A DNA stretch of 64,000 nucleotides from Pseudomonas cannabina (GTDB lineage: Bacteria > Pseudomonadota > Gammaproteobacteria > Pseudomonadales > Pseudomonadaceae). How positions within the stretch are numbered: the first letter of the stretch is position 1; every line of letters begins with the position of its first letter. The stretch covers positions 1,116,001 to 1,180,000 of the forward strand of contig NZ_FNKU01000001.1 of the NCBI RefSeq assembly GCF_900100365.1. Reading direction: 5' to 3'. The notes beneath the pieces were generated by a model. It was given only the letters and a program-made list of their open reading frames with translations. It was not told the DNA's origin and searched no databases. Of the stretch, positions 25,065 through 34,437 are shown one piece after another. Position numbers and translations under genes: made by a program.

Positions 25065-27055
25065 CAGCCACGGCTCCCGATCCGCTTGAGAAACCTCAAG
25101 ACCCGCTCCGGCACTTCGAAACGGCGGCGGTTGATGATGATGCCGTCGACTTTCTTGAAGGCGGTGTTGAGGTTATGCAAGGTGTCTTCCAGCATCGGCA
25201 CCGTGGTTTCCTGAGCCCGTACCACCAGCACAATCAGATCGGCCTTGCGCAGCAACACGAAGGCATCCTGATTTGCGGCCAGGGCCGAGGCATTGATCAA
25301 CACGATCTCGCCAGGGCTGGCCGGGCCGGGGCCTTCGGAACGCACCCGATGGCCCTGTTCGGTCAACAGTGTGCTCAGCCGCTCGATCACGAACGATACG
25401 CCCGCACCAGATTTGACCGACGTGAAACCGATGGTCAGTCCGTGCCCGTCGACCTGATCCAGCGGCAGAATGCCGTAGATCCGGTGCAGGTTGGAGGTGA
25501 AGGCGGCGCTGCGTTCCTGAGCCCGCTCCAGGTCCGGCAGGCTGGTCCAGACCGGCACGCCGAAGCTGCTTTCGATCTTGTCGCCGTCATGAATGCGCTG
25601 GTCGAGCAGGTAGAAGAAGTACAGCGCCAGAACGCCGACCACAAGGCTCAACGGAATCGCCAGCAGCAGCATCAGCAGGCTCTTCGGGAAGACCCGGCTG
25701 GGGTTGAAGGTGGCTTCTTCGATGGTCGCGATGTTGCTGATCTGGCTGTTGTCCAGTTCGCGGTCGATGCGCGACTTTTCCAGGCTGTCCTTGTACAACG
25801 CGTAGCTTTTCTGGGCTGCGTCCAGCTCGTTCTGCAGGCGCGACAGTTCCGGTTCCAGGTTCAGTGCCTGCTGACGGTCGTTTTCCAGTTGGGCAATTTG
25901 TGCGTTCTGCTGGGCCAGTTGAGTCTGCAAACGTGCATAGCTGGTCTGCTGGTCGGCATACACGTTCTGCATGCGGTTGTAGATCGGGTTGGGCGTGATG
26001 CTTTCCGAGCGCTGGACCGTCGCGTCCTGTTCGTTGAGCAGTTTCTTCAGGTTGGCAATTTCTTCATTGACCGCACGAATCGGTGGCGCCTGCTCCTTGA
26101 ACGAGCGCAACATTTCCTGACGTTCCACTTCTTTGCCGTTGATACGGTTCTGCAGGTCCTGACGATTGGGATTGAGCGCCAGCTCGCGTCCGGCCGAAAC
26201 GGTTTTGGGCTGCTCGGCCAGCTGCTTTTTCAGCAGGTCGAGGCCGGCTTTGGTCGAGGCGATGGAGCGGGTGGTGTTGTTGCGCTCGGTACGCAGGTCA
26301 TTGAGCCCCTGCGACGTATCAGCCAGGCGCTGGGCGATGCTCACCGCGCTCAACTGATTGAGGTAGTTCTGGATCTGCTTTTTGTACTCGATGATGTTCT
26401 CGGCAGTGGTTTTGACTTCCGACTCGTAGAACGCATACAGGCTGACCCGGCCCAGCGTCTTGGTGCGCTGCAACTGGTACTCTTCGATCCAGGTCCTGAG
26501 CACGGTCTGCGCAGTAGCCGGGTCGTTCCAGGTGAAAGTCAGTTCCATCACCGATGAGCCCGGGTCGTGGCTCACCTTGAAGTTTTTCTCCAGGTCTTCG
26601 GCCAGTCGCTCCGCCTGCGAGCGTTTTTCCACCAGACCGATGAACTGCAGCACGCTGCGAAATCCTTCGACGATGCCGCCGACAACCGTCTTGATGCCGT
26701 TCTTCACCGAGGCCAGCACACCGGTTTGAGGTTGCGCCATGGACAGCTCGGCGAGGTATTTCTCGGATACCGCACGCATGATCGGGCGTCCGGTCAGCAT
26801 GCGTTCCTCGTCCAGCAATGGATCACGCAGGCCGCTGGGCAGCACGATGGACTGGCGGTCGGAAAGCTCGATAGGCACGGTGCTGCTGTCACGGCCGGGC
26901 TTGACCAGCAACAGCGCAGTCGATTCATAGCGGTTGGGGAGCAGAAATGCGCCCAGCAGGATGATGACGAAAGTCGCCAGCACGGTAATCTGGACTTCGC
27001 GCTTGAAGATGAAAAACAGGCGCAGCAAGTCGCGGAATGAACGGATGTTGATCAT
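25064..27055 (-). CDS. pslE: Polysaccharide chain-length/co-polymerase protein PslE (Wzc-like)
   Basis: A 663-residue inner-membrane protein. A first membrane segment (VQITVLATFVIILLGAFLLP, residues 21-40) and a second near residue 465 (SLLMLLLAIPLSLVVGVLAL) flank a long periplasmic coiled-coil rich in Gln, Leu and Glu: the Wzz/PCP layout. A cytoplasmic tail of about 170 residues resembles a BY-kinase/ParA domain, but the P-loop (GFTSVKSGAGVSFVIERL) lacks the usual GKS/T, and no Tyr-rich tail is present, so it is probably not an active kinase. It controls length and couples polymerisation to the PslD exporter. Confidence 0.87.
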   Translation of the reverse strand: MINIRSFRDLLRLFFIFKREVQITVLATFVIILLGAFLLPNRYESTALLLVKPGRDSSTVPIELSDRQSIVLPSGLRDPLLDEERMLTGRPIMRAVSEKYLAELSMAQPQTGVLASVKNGIKTVVGGIVEGFRSVLQFIGLVEKRSQAERLAEDLEKNFKVSHDPGSSVMELTFTWNDPATAQTVLRTWIEEYQLQRTKTLGRVSLYAFYESEVKTTAENIIEYKKQIQNYLNQLSAVSIAQRLADTSQGLNDLRTERNNTTRSIASTKAGLDLLKKQLAEQPKTVSAGRELALNPNRQDLQNRINGKEVERQEMLRSFKEQAPPIRAVNEEIANLKKLLNEQDATVQRSESITPNPIYNRMQNVYADQQTSYARLQTQLAQQNAQIAQLENDRQQALNLEPELSRLQNELDAAQKSYALYKDSLEKSRIDRELDNSQISNIATIEEATFNPSRVFPKSLLMLLLAIPLSLVVGVLALYFFYLLDQRIHDGDKIESSFGVPVWTSLPDLERAQERSAAFTSNLHRIYGILPLDQVDGHGLTIGFTSVKSGAGVSFVIERLSTLLTEQGHRVRSEGPGPASPGEIVLINASALAANQDAFVLLRKADLIVLVVRAQETTVPMLEDTLHNLNTAFKKVDGIIINRRRFEVPERVLRFLKRIGSRG

Positions 27056-27072
27056 GTCTGTTTCCCTGACAA

Positions 27073-27849
27073 TTAATTGTTGTTGCGCAACTCGTAGTTC
27101 AAGCCCAGGCCGATTGACTTCGCGAAGGGAATCAGCTGGTTGAAATACAGGGAAACGCCGTCAACCTTGTTGCCGACCGATGATTTGGGAACGAACACGA
27201 TGTCGCCGCGTTTCAACAGTACCGGCGCCGTGGGGCCTCCCGCACCTGCCCAGAGGAACTTGCTGTAGTCGAAGAGGTAGGTCTTGTAGAGCCCGTTTTC
27301 TTCCTGACGCAACAGTGCGACCTGACCGGCATCTGCATCCAGTGCCACACCGCCAGCGCCGACGATCGCTTGCTCCAGACTGGTGGCGATACTGGTAGAC
27401 AGGGTGACCGAGTTGCGTACCGCACCGCCCACGAACACGGTATTGCCCGGAGACTGGGAGATATTGATGGTCAGCGCCGTTTCGCGGTAGACGTTTTGCA
27501 GTTTGCTTTCCAGCAGGTTATTGAGCTGTGGCAGCGTAAGGCCGGCTGCTTTGACGGTGCCGATGTACGGGTAGGAAAACGTACCGTCGTTGAGCACCTG
27601 AAACAGTGTCAGTTCATAGATGGAGTTGGCGGTGAACGCCGAGATGGAGGGCGCCTCGCCGCTGTTGCGCACAATCCGCAGCGTGTCGCCGGCCCTGATC
27701 CGCTCCGGTGGTAAAGGCTTGCCGGCCAGCGCCCGTCCCGCGGCCTGGCTGGCTTCAATCTGCGCGCGGTCATCGGGCAGGCCGATTCTCGAGGGGGTGT
27801 TGCACGCGCTCAACAGCAATAAGCTGGCGATCAGCATCATGCTCTTCAT
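27073..27849 (-). CDS. pslD: Outer-membrane polysaccharide export lipoprotein PslD (Wza-like)
   Basis: A 258-residue protein of the polysaccharide biosynthesis/export family. MKSMMLIASLLLLSACNTPS is a lipoprotein signal with lipobox LSAC (Cys-16), so it is lipid-anchored at the outer membrane. Two domains follow: the Poly_export domain (IRAGDTLRIVRNSGEAPS to about residue 150) and a SLBB-like part (GNTVFVGGAVRNSVTLSTSI, LLKRGDIVFVPKSSV). The ATG at 27849 with AGGAAC upstream is preferred; an in-frame GTG at 27873 would put eight extra residues before the signal. It begins 72 bp after pslB, the largest gap inside the operon. Confidence 0.9.
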   Translation of the reverse strand: MKSMMLIASLLLLSACNTPSRIGLPDDRAQIEASQAAGRALAGKPLPPERIRAGDTLRIVRNSGEAPSISAFTANSIYELTLFQVLNDGTFSYPYIGTVKAAGLTLPQLNNLLESKLQNVYRETALTINISQSPGNTVFVGGAVRNSVTLSTSIATSLEQAIVGAGGVALDADAGQVALLRQEENGLYKTYLFDYSKFLWAGAGGPTAPVLLKRGDIVFVPKSSVGNKVDGVSLYFNQLIPFAKSIGLGLNYELRNNN

Positions 27850-27921
27850 TGTTCCTGAACTCCTGTCATGCACAAATACGGCTCCCTTGCGGGTAATAAA
27901 TTCATGGTGGCGGGGTGTTGC

Positions 27922-29379
27922 TCAGCTCTTTACAGCCTGCTCGGGTACACGTCCGTAAATGTCGGTGAAGCGTACGATGTCGTCCTCGCCCAGATACTCG
28001 CCGCTCTGGACTTCGATCATCACCAGATCGATTACGCCCGGATTGACCAGCCGGTGGGTAAAGCCCGGTTTGATGAACGTCGATTCGTTGGTGTCGAGCA
28101 TGAATTCGCGCTCGCCATTGGTCACAGTGGCCATGCCACTGACCACGATCCAGTGTTCGCTGCGGTGATGGTGCATCTGCAATGACAGGGAGGCTTGTGG
28201 GCGAACCACAATCCGTTTGATCTTGAAGCGCTTGCCTTCCTCGAGCACTGTGTAAGTGCCCCAGGGGCGGGTGACGGTGCGGTGCAGACGATACGCATCG
28301 TGCCCCTGACGCTTGAGCTCCTGGGCGATGATCTTCACGTCCTGACTGCGTCGGCCGTCTGCGATCAGCAAAGCGTCGGGGGTGTCGATGATGATCAGGT
28401 TATCCAGGCCGATGGCGCCGACCAGGCGTTTGGGCGAGTCGATGTAGCAGTTGCTGACGTCATGCAGCACGGTTTCGCCATTGCACTGGTTGCCTTGCGC
28501 GTCGGCGGCCGTCAGCTTGCGCACGGCCTGCCACGAACCGATGTCACTCCAGCCGAGTTCGCACGGCACGACGGCAACTTTTTCGGAACGCTCCATCAGC
28601 GCGTAGTCGATGGAAATGTCGGGGACGAGGCCAAACGCGTCGCTGTCCAGTTCGATTTGCAGTTCGCGGTTGCCTTCCTTGCGCTGGCTTGCTGCCAGGC
28701 ACGCCTGCACGGCACTCAGCACCTCGGGGGCGTGGGTTTGAAATTCGCGTAACACGGCATCGGCGCGCATGCAGAACATCCCGGCGTTCCACAGGTGCAG
28801 GCCACCATCCAGCCAGGCCTGAGCGGTGGCTGCATCGGGTTTCTCCACAAAGCGGGCCACCTGGCAGCCTTCTGCACTGAGCGCCTGACCTTTCTCGATG
28901 TAGCCAAAGCCGGTTTCCGGGGTGCTGGGCACAATGCCGAACGTCACCAGCCAGCCCTGGGCAGCCAGTTGCTGCGCAGCCGTCACGGCCCGGAAAAATG
29001 CATTGACATCGGTGATCAGGTGGTCGGCAGGCAGCACCAGCAGTTGTGCATTATCCCCGTAATGCTGGCTGATGTGCAGCGCGGCGGCGGCAACAGCGGC
29101 GGCGGTGTTGCGGCCGAAGGGCTCAAGGATGAAATCCAGACGTGCCTTGCCCTTGTTGAGCTGGCGATAGTCATCCACAGTGCGAAAGTACACTTCGCGG
29201 TTGGTGACGGTCAGCAGATGATCGACGCCGGGCAGGCCGACCGCGCGCTTGAAGGTTTTCTGTAACAGGCTTTCGCCGTCCGGAAGGCGCATGAACGGCT
29301 TGGGCATGGCTTCGCGCGAGACTGGCCACAGACGGGTGCCGGAGCCACCGGCGATGATGCAGGGAATAAGGATGCTCAT
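27922..29379 (-). CDS. pslB: Mannose-1-phosphate guanylyltransferase / mannose-6-phosphate isomerase PslB
   Basis: A 485-residue bifunctional enzyme supplying GDP-mannose. The N-terminal nucleotidyltransferase domain starts PCIIAGGSGTRLWPVSREAM with the PKPF motif and continues with FILEPFGRNTAAAVAAAAL and FVEKPD. The C-terminal cupin isomerase domain (from about residue 350) has TRPWGTYTVLEEGKRFKIKR, MHHHRSEHWIVVSG and FIKPGFTHRLVNPG. The start is the ATG overlapping the pslA stop in TGATG. The same activity may also come from algA or wbpW homologues elsewhere. Confidence 0.92.
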   Translation of the reverse strand: MSILIPCIIAGGSGTRLWPVSREAMPKPFMRLPDGESLLQKTFKRAVGLPGVDHLLTVTNREVYFRTVDDYRQLNKGKARLDFILEPFGRNTAAAVAAAALHISQHYGDNAQLLVLPADHLITDVNAFFRAVTAAQQLAAQGWLVTFGIVPSTPETGFGYIEKGQALSAEGCQVARFVEKPDAATAQAWLDGGLHLWNAGMFCMRADAVLREFQTHAPEVLSAVQACLAASQRKEGNRELQIELDSDAFGLVPDISIDYALMERSEKVAVVPCELGWSDIGSWQAVRKLTAADAQGNQCNGETVLHDVSNCYIDSPKRLVGAIGLDNLIIIDTPDALLIADGRRSQDVKIIAQELKRQGHDAYRLHRTVTRPWGTYTVLEEGKRFKIKRIVVRPQASLSLQMHHHRSEHWIVVSGMATVTNGEREFMLDTNESTFIKPGFTHRLVNPGVIDLVMIEVQSGEYLGEDDIVRFTDIYGRVPEQAVKS

Positions 29380-30815
29380 CAATAAGCCTCGCGAGTGAAA
29401 ATCACTGCCGGGACAGTGCGCATAAGGATGTACAGGTCGAACCAGACGGACCAGTTTTCGATGTACTCGAGATCGAATTCGACGCGTTTTTCGATTTTTT
29501 CCACGGTGTCTGTTTCACCACGATAGCCGTTGATCTGCGCCAGCCCGGTAATACCGGGTTTGACGCGATGGCGCGACGTGTACTCCTTCACCGCCTGTTC
29601 GAACAAAATGCCTGCCGCCTTGGTCGCGGTCGCATGCGGGCGCGGCCCGACCATCGACATGCTGCCGGCGACCACATTGAACAGTTGGGGCAATTCATCC
29701 AGGCTGGTCTTGCGAATGAAGCGGCCAACCCGCGTGATCCTGGCGTCGCCCCGGGTGGTCTGTTGTTCGGCGGTCGCATCAGCCTGGTGCTGGTGCATGG
29801 AGCGGAACTTGAACACCTCGATCAGGCGATTGTTGTAGCCATAGCGTTTCTGCCGAAACAGCACCGGGCCCGGGGAGTCGAGTTTGATCGCCAGGGCCAC
29901 CAGTAGCATCACGGGCGACAAGGCCAGCAATGCCAGTGACGACAGGACGATGTCCTCGGCACGCTTGATGAACGGCGACCAGCCATTGAGCGGCACCTCG
30001 GACGCATTGAACATCGGCAGTCTGGCGACTTCGGTGATGCGGTTGTGGGTGTGCCGAAAGGCGATCATGTCCGGCACCAGCAGTACGTTCACCGGTAGCC
30101 TGCGCAGTTCACGAATGATGTAGTCCATGCGGTTTTCCGCCGTCCAGGGCAGGGCGACCAGCACTTGAGTGACTTTCTCTTCGCGAATCAGCCGCTCCAG
30201 ATCGCTGGTGTTGCCGAGCATCGGCAGGTTGGCGACGGTCTTGGGCATGCGCCCGATGCGGTCATCGATAAAGCCGGTCACGCCCGAACGAATGTCTTGA
30301 TGCTCGAGCAGGTACTCGGCCAGGCGCTGGCCGTTTTCAGTGGCGCCCAGAATCACCGCATGCTGCAGGAACACGCCTTTGCGCATCTGGTGCTTGAACA
30401 GCATCAGCAGCAACAGGCGGGTGATGGCGAACAAAGCGAGGCTGCCCAGATACCAGATGACTAGTTCTTCATGAGTGAGGTAGCCGAACATGCCCAAGGC
30501 CTGTTGCATGAACAGCAGCAGGCCGAATGCAGCCGACCAGGCCAGGGCAATTGTGCCCATGCGCAAGTCGTTGCTGAACAGCGCTTCGGAATAGATCCCC
30601 ATGGCCTGAAACACCAGCACACCGACAAAGCCGAAGAACAACATGATGGCCAGGTAGCTCTCGGGTGCGTCGACTCTGCTTTCCTTGGTCAGCAGCATGA
30701 TCAGCAGACCGGGGAGCATGCAGGCGATGCCGTGGGTCAGGCGAATACCGAAGAGAAAGTATTCGACCAGACTGGTACGGGTGAGCGAAAGACTGTCAAC
30801 CGGTTGTAACCTCAT
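29379..30815 (-). CDS. pslA: Undecaprenyl-phosphate sugar phosphotransferase PslA
   Basis: A 478-residue initiating transferase. It has four N-terminal membrane segments, a CoA-binding-like domain (AVILGATENGQRLAEYLLEH), a fifth segment at about 275 (DIVLSSLALLALSPVMLLVA) and the catalytic cytoplasmic domain with PVLFRQKRYGYNNRLIEVFK, TSLDELPQLFNVVAGSMSMV, GPRPH and the final YTSRHRVKPGITGLAQINGY. It transfers a sugar phosphate to the lipid carrier to start Psl synthesis. GAGGAG precedes the ATG. It is the first gene of the operon; an IS3-family element lies about 420 bp upstream. Confidence 0.92.
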   Translation of the reverse strand: MRLQPVDSLSLTRTSLVEYFLFGIRLTHGIACMLPGLLIMLLTKESRVDAPESYLAIMLFFGFVGVLVFQAMGIYSEALFSNDLRMGTIALAWSAAFGLLLFMQQALGMFGYLTHEELVIWYLGSLALFAITRLLLLMLFKHQMRKGVFLQHAVILGATENGQRLAEYLLEHQDIRSGVTGFIDDRIGRMPKTVANLPMLGNTSDLERLIREEKVTQVLVALPWTAENRMDYIIRELRRLPVNVLLVPDMIAFRHTHNRITEVARLPMFNASEVPLNGWSPFIKRAEDIVLSSLALLALSPVMLLVALAIKLDSPGPVLFRQKRYGYNNRLIEVFKFRSMHQHQADATAEQQTTRGDARITRVGRFIRKTSLDELPQLFNVVAGSMSMVGPRPHATATKAAGILFEQAVKEYTSRHRVKPGITGLAQINGYRGETDTVEKIEKRVEFDLEYIENWSVWFDLYILMRTVPAVIFTREAY

Positions 30816-31235
30816 AAAACTCCTCTACTTCCTGTAAACGCCCGGTTCCAGCTGATTCCCGAGGTTTCTGATCGCCTGCATGCAGCGTCGGAAAAGAATC
30901 TTTGTGCTGATTTCGTTGTAGCGTAGCCATTGCCATGTCAGCGTGGTGGCTAATTGGGACTGTCTTTTGTGAATAACACTTTATATATGTCGTCCGCTTC
31001 CGAATTTTATTTAAGACTTTTCAATCGTTTGTGGATGAAAATCCCTCAAATGAATGGTTTGTGCTGTCAGTAAAGCTTATGGATCCGAAAACGTCAGGCC
31101 TAACGTGTTTCATTTCTGAAACAAGCCCTAGTTCGAACGCCGCGCATTGTAATCAGGCCCCGCGCTGACGGGCGCAAACGCACATTGGCCAGGCCGGAAA
31201 AATTTTCTGACGTCGATGGGCTTTTTTCAGTTGGC
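30816..31235 (-). promoter_or_regulatory. psl operon upstream region, AT-rich, no gene
   Basis: These 420 bp separate pslA from the IS element and hold no supported reading frame. The part from about 30960 to 31060 is clearly more AT-rich than its surroundings, as expected of a promoter. A short inverted repeat GTTTCA-TTTC-TGAAAC lies at 31107-31122. No sigma-factor consensus could be assigned with confidence. Confidence 0.5.
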
Positions 31236-31288
31236 TGTCCCGTCCTGAATAAGGTTTACACCTTCTGACCTTTCCTCAGGAGGACTCA

Positions 31289-31690
31289 ATGAATTCGGGC
31301 AAAAGGCGCAGCCAGCGCGATTACACGCTAGCCTTTAAATTATCGGTCGTAGATCAGGTTGAAAAAGGCGAGTTGAGTTATAAAGAAGCCCAGCGACGCT
31401 ATGGCATCCAAGGCCGGTCGACGGTGCTGGTCTGGTTACGAAAGCACGGTCGACAGGATTGGAGCCAAGGCGCATCAATTCGAGAGCCGAGGAACAGGTC
31501 CATGACCGAGCCAACACTCCCGCCGACACCTGAGCAGCGGATTAAAGAGCTTGAAGAACAGCTGGTGCTGAGCAATCAGAAGGCCCAGTTCTTTGAAGCT
31601 GTCGTGAACGTCTTGAAAAATGACTACGGTGTTTCCATCGTAAAAAAGCGACCCGGCAAGTCCTCTCGCAAGGGCAAATCCAAGACCTGA
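31289..31690 (+). CDS. IS3-family transposase OrfA
   Basis: A 133-residue protein with an N-terminal helix-turn-helix (RDYTLAFKLSVVDQVEKGEL, then YKEAQRRYGIQGRSTVLVWL) and a C-terminal leucine-zipper-like helix (EQRIKELEEQLVLSNQKAQF). It binds the IS ends and regulates transposition. AGGAGG at 31279-31284 precedes the ATG. The slippery heptamer A-AAA-AAG at 31642-31648 is in the correct phase (GTA AAA AAG) for a -1 shift into orfB. Confidence 0.93.
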   Translation: MNSGKRRSQRDYTLAFKLSVVDQVEKGELSYKEAQRRYGIQGRSTVLVWLRKHGRQDWSQGASIREPRNRSMTEPTLPPTPEQRIKELEEQLVLSNQKAQFFEAVVNVLKNDYGVSIVKKRPGKSSRKGKSKT

Positions 31691-31713
31691 GCATTACCAG
31701 GGCTTGCCTGTTC

Positions 31714-32529
31714 ATGGGTATTTCGCGTCAAGCGTATTACAAGCGTAATCGCGCTTTTGACGCGAAGGTCCGCCAAGACCAAGAGGTGGTGGACTTCGTC
31801 CTGGAAAAGCGGCGTCGCCAGCCCAGGCTGGGAACGCGCAAGCTGCACTACTTGATGAGCGTCGAAGCTCCTGCGTCGTTGTGCGTGGGTAGAGACCGTC
31901 TGTTTACCATCCTTCGTGATGCGCGCGAGCTGGTTCCGCGCAAACGGGCTTATCACAAGACCACTCATAGTCATCATCGCTTTCGCCGCCACCCCAACCT
32001 GCTCAAAGCAGGTCCTGAACAAGTCGTGGCCAATGGACCCGAACAGGTCTGGGTTGCAGACATCACCTATCTGCCTACACAGGAAAGCGTGGCCTATGTG
32101 AGCCTTGTGACAGATGCGTACTCACGCAAGATCGTTGGTCATCATGTGCATGAAAGCCTGCATACCCAGTCGGTGATAAAGGCACTGGAAAAAGCGGTAG
32201 GAGAGCGAAAAACCGATCAGATGCTGATTCATCATTCAGATCGCGGTGCCCAGTACTGTTCCGACCTCTATCAGCGGCTGCATACCAGGCATGAAATCCG
32301 GTGCTCGATGACTGATGGTTATGACTGTTACCAGAACGCTATGGCCGAGCGAATAAACGGAATTTTGAAGACCGAGTTTCTACTCCATCGGCCTAAAGAC
32401 TTGGCAGATGCAGTGAAAATGGTGGATGAATCGGTGCAGATCTACAATGGGGAGCGACCACACTTATCCCTGAAATACAAAACGCCCGATGCGGTGCATC
32501 GGGCGTTTTTGAGCGTGAAACAGGTGTAA
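31714..32529 (+). CDS. IS3-family transposase OrfB (DDE integrase domain)
   Basis: From ATG 31714 the frame gives 271 residues, but it is open upstream through the slippery site, reading QDLSITRACLFMGISRQAYY, a standard OrfB N-terminus. The active protein is therefore most likely the OrfAB fusion made by -1 frameshifting. It has HTH_21-type residues (KRRRQPRLGTRKLHYLM) and an rve domain with the DDE triad: WVADITYLPT, IHHSDRGAQYCS and NAMAERINGILKTEFL. No disruption is seen. Confidence 0.93.
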   Translation: MGISRQAYYKRNRAFDAKVRQDQEVVDFVLEKRRRQPRLGTRKLHYLMSVEAPASLCVGRDRLFTILRDARELVPRKRAYHKTTHSHHRFRRHPNLLKAGPEQVVANGPEQVWVADITYLPTQESVAYVSLVTDAYSRKIVGHHVHESLHTQSVIKALEKAVGERKTDQMLIHHSDRGAQYCSDLYQRLHTRHEIRCSMTDGYDCYQNAMAERINGILKTEFLLHRPKDLADAVKMVDESVQIYNGERPHLSLKYKTPDAVHRAFLSVKQV

Positions 32530-32657
32530 ACCTATTTCAGGACTAGACAGGCTGGGGTCACACTCATGCGCCGCGACAGAATGCAGTCGCGCGCTTACGG
32601 ACAGAAAAGAGCATTGCTCATCGGGTTTCATCTGCACGGTTCATCAGAGGAGGTGTC

Positions 32658-33578
32658 ATGACACAACGCAGGGCAATGCTCATTCTTCACGGCAAACAGG
32701 CGCTCAACGAAGACGTGCGTGACGCTGTCGCCGACAAACGCAATCAGGGCTGGGAGCTCGACGTCAGGGTCACCTGGGAAGGCGGCGATGCACAGCGTCT
32801 GGTCAGCGAGGCGCTGGCCGCCGGGCATCGGCATATCGTCGCGGGCGGCGGCGACGGCACCTTGCGCGATATTGCCGAAGCTCTGGCGCTGGCCAATGAA
32901 CCGCAGGCCAGCCTGACCATTCTGCCACTGGGCACGGCCAACGACTTTGCCCGCGCTGCCGGGGTGCCGCTTGAGGTGTCACAAGCCCTGCGATTGATGG
33001 ATGTAGAGCCAAGCGCGGTCGATCTGGGTGAAGTGGGCGGCAAGCTGTTCCTGAACATGGCGACTGGTGGCTTCGGCAGCCAGGTCACCGCCAACACGTC
33101 GGAAGACCTGAAGAAGGTCCTCGGCGGCGCCGCGTATCTGTTTACCGGCCTGACGCGTTTCAGCGAGCTGCATGCTGCGCATGGGGAGCTCACCGGTCCT
33201 GATTTTCACTGGCGCGGCGACCTGCTGGCGCTGGGTATCGGCAACGGCCGGCAAGCAGGTGGCGGACATGAACTGTGTCCCACTGCTTTGGCCGATGACG
33301 GCCTGCTCGACATCAGCATCCTGCCCGCCCCGCAAGAGGTAGTCGGCACGTTCAGGCGGCTGCTGGAAGGCGGGCTGGGGATCGACAACATGTTCATCCG
33401 CGCTCGTTTGCCCTGGGTAGAACTCAAGTCTGCGCAGGGTCTGGACATCAACCTGGACGGCGAGCCGCTGTCCGGTGAGGATCTGCGTTTTGTCGCGCGT
33501 CCGGGCGCGCTGCACGTCCATTTACCGCTGGACTCACCGCTATTGAGTCGCACGCCGCTGCTCAATCATCCAGACTGA
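32658..33578 (+). CDS. yegS: Lipid kinase YegS
   Basis: A 306-residue member of the diacylglycerol-kinase catalytic superfamily. It has the nucleotide loop IVAGGGDGTLRDIAEALALA (about residue 60), the ILPLGTANDFARAAGVPLEV motif, and a C-terminal beta-sandwich with FLNMATGGFGSQVTANTSED and LALGIGNGRQAGGGHELCPT. YegS phosphorylates lipids such as phosphatidylglycerol in vitro; its role in the cell is unsettled. AGAGGAGG lies seven bases before the ATG. Its last 17 bp overlap the convergent response-regulator gene. Confidence 0.93.
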   Translation: MTQRRAMLILHGKQALNEDVRDAVADKRNQGWELDVRVTWEGGDAQRLVSEALAAGHRHIVAGGGDGTLRDIAEALALANEPQASLTILPLGTANDFARAAGVPLEVSQALRLMDVEPSAVDLGEVGGKLFLNMATGGFGSQVTANTSEDLKKVLGGAAYLFTGLTRFSELHAAHGELTGPDFHWRGDLLALGIGNGRQAGGGHELCPTALADDGLLDISILPAPQEVVGTFRRLLEGGLGIDNMFIRARLPWVELKSAQGLDINLDGEPLSGEDLRFVARPGALHVHLPLDSPLLSRTPLLNHPD

Positions 33579-34224
33579 TAATTCGCTCGCGGACGCAAAA
33601 CAGCACCAGACCGGCGACATCGTAGATCTGCAAGCGCTTCATGATCTGCGAGCGATGAGTTTCGACGGTCTTGATGCTGAGCCCCAGACCAGCGGCGATC
33701 TCCCGAGTGGATTTGCCGCGCACGATCAGGCGCAGGATTTCAAGCTGGCGCGCCGTCAGGTTGTAGCGTTCCTTCGATTCCAGGCGCCCGTCGTGTGGTG
33801 TGGCGTCGTTGCTGCGCTCGATCACAACGTGGGCAATCGCCGGGCTCAGGTAACGCTCGTCGTTGCGCAGTGCATCCAGCGCCCGCTCCAGTTCGGTGGC
33901 TGTAGCATCCTTGAGCAAATAGCCATGAGCGCCTGCCTCCAGCGCACGCAAAATCATCTCCGGGTCGCTGAGCATCGAAAGAATCAGAACCTTGCAGTGC
34001 GGTTGCGTGCGTCTCAGCTCCCGCAATACGCCGAGGCCGTCGACGTTTTTCATGCAGATGTCGAGAAGAATGATGTGGGGCTGAAGTCGTTGCGCGAGGC
34101 TCGCCAGCTGCGCGCCGTCGGCGGTTTCGCCAATAATTGCGTAGCCCGGAATATTCGCAACCAGCGCTCGCACGCCGGCTCTGATCAGTGCATGGTCATC
34201 GATCAGCAACAGATTGCAGGTCAT
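33562..34224 (-). CDS. NarL/LuxR-type response regulator, no adjacent kinase
   Basis: A 220-residue two-domain regulator. The receiver domain (residues 1-120) has the acidic pair in LLLIDDHALI, the phosphorylation site Asp-55 in IILLDICMKNVDG, and the switch Lys in GYLLKDAT. The output domain (about 150-215) is a LuxR helix-turn-helix: NLTARQLEILRLIVRGKSTR and EIAAGLGLSIKTVETHRSQI. No sensor kinase lies beside it. The 143-residue protein gene 213 bp upstream on the same strand may be part of the same signalling unit. Confidence 0.9.
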   Translation of the reverse strand: MTCNLLLIDDHALIRAGVRALVANIPGYAIIGETADGAQLASLAQRLQPHIILLDICMKNVDGLGVLRELRRTQPHCKVLILSMLSDPEMILRALEAGAHGYLLKDATATELERALDALRNDERYLSPAIAHVVIERSNDATPHDGRLESKERYNLTARQLEILRLIVRGKSTREIAAGLGLSIKTVETHRSQIMKRLQIYDVAGLVLFCVRERIISLDD

Positions 34225-34437
34225 CGTGGCTCTTTGTGTAGATGGGCCAGCTCATGGCAGCGAGAAAACCGTCTGCCATTGCCGAGGGCAGCACGGACGT
34301 TTCTGATGCAGGCAATACTACCTCAGTGGCAAGGCAAGTCAGTGTTCACCTGTCGGACGCCGAATGATGTGCCTGCGACAATTGCTGAATGGCAGGCTGC
34401 CGTAATGATCGACAGAGAGCTGGCTGGGCGCCTGCGA

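Larger units (their letters stand above)
31236..32549 (+). mobile_element. Complete IS3-family insertion sequence, 1314 bp
   Basis: Terminal inverted repeats of 28 bp at 31236-31263 and 32522-32549 match at 24 positions and share the block GGTTTACACCT. The ends are TG...CA. Flanking GGC at 31233-31235 and 32550-32552 is a 3-bp target duplication, so insertion seems recent enough for the scar to remain. Two transposase frames, orfA and orfB, overlap in the -1 relation with a canonical A-AAA-AAG slippery site at 31642-31648. Everything needed for transposition appears intact. The insertion lies between the psl upstream region and yegS. Confidence 0.95.
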
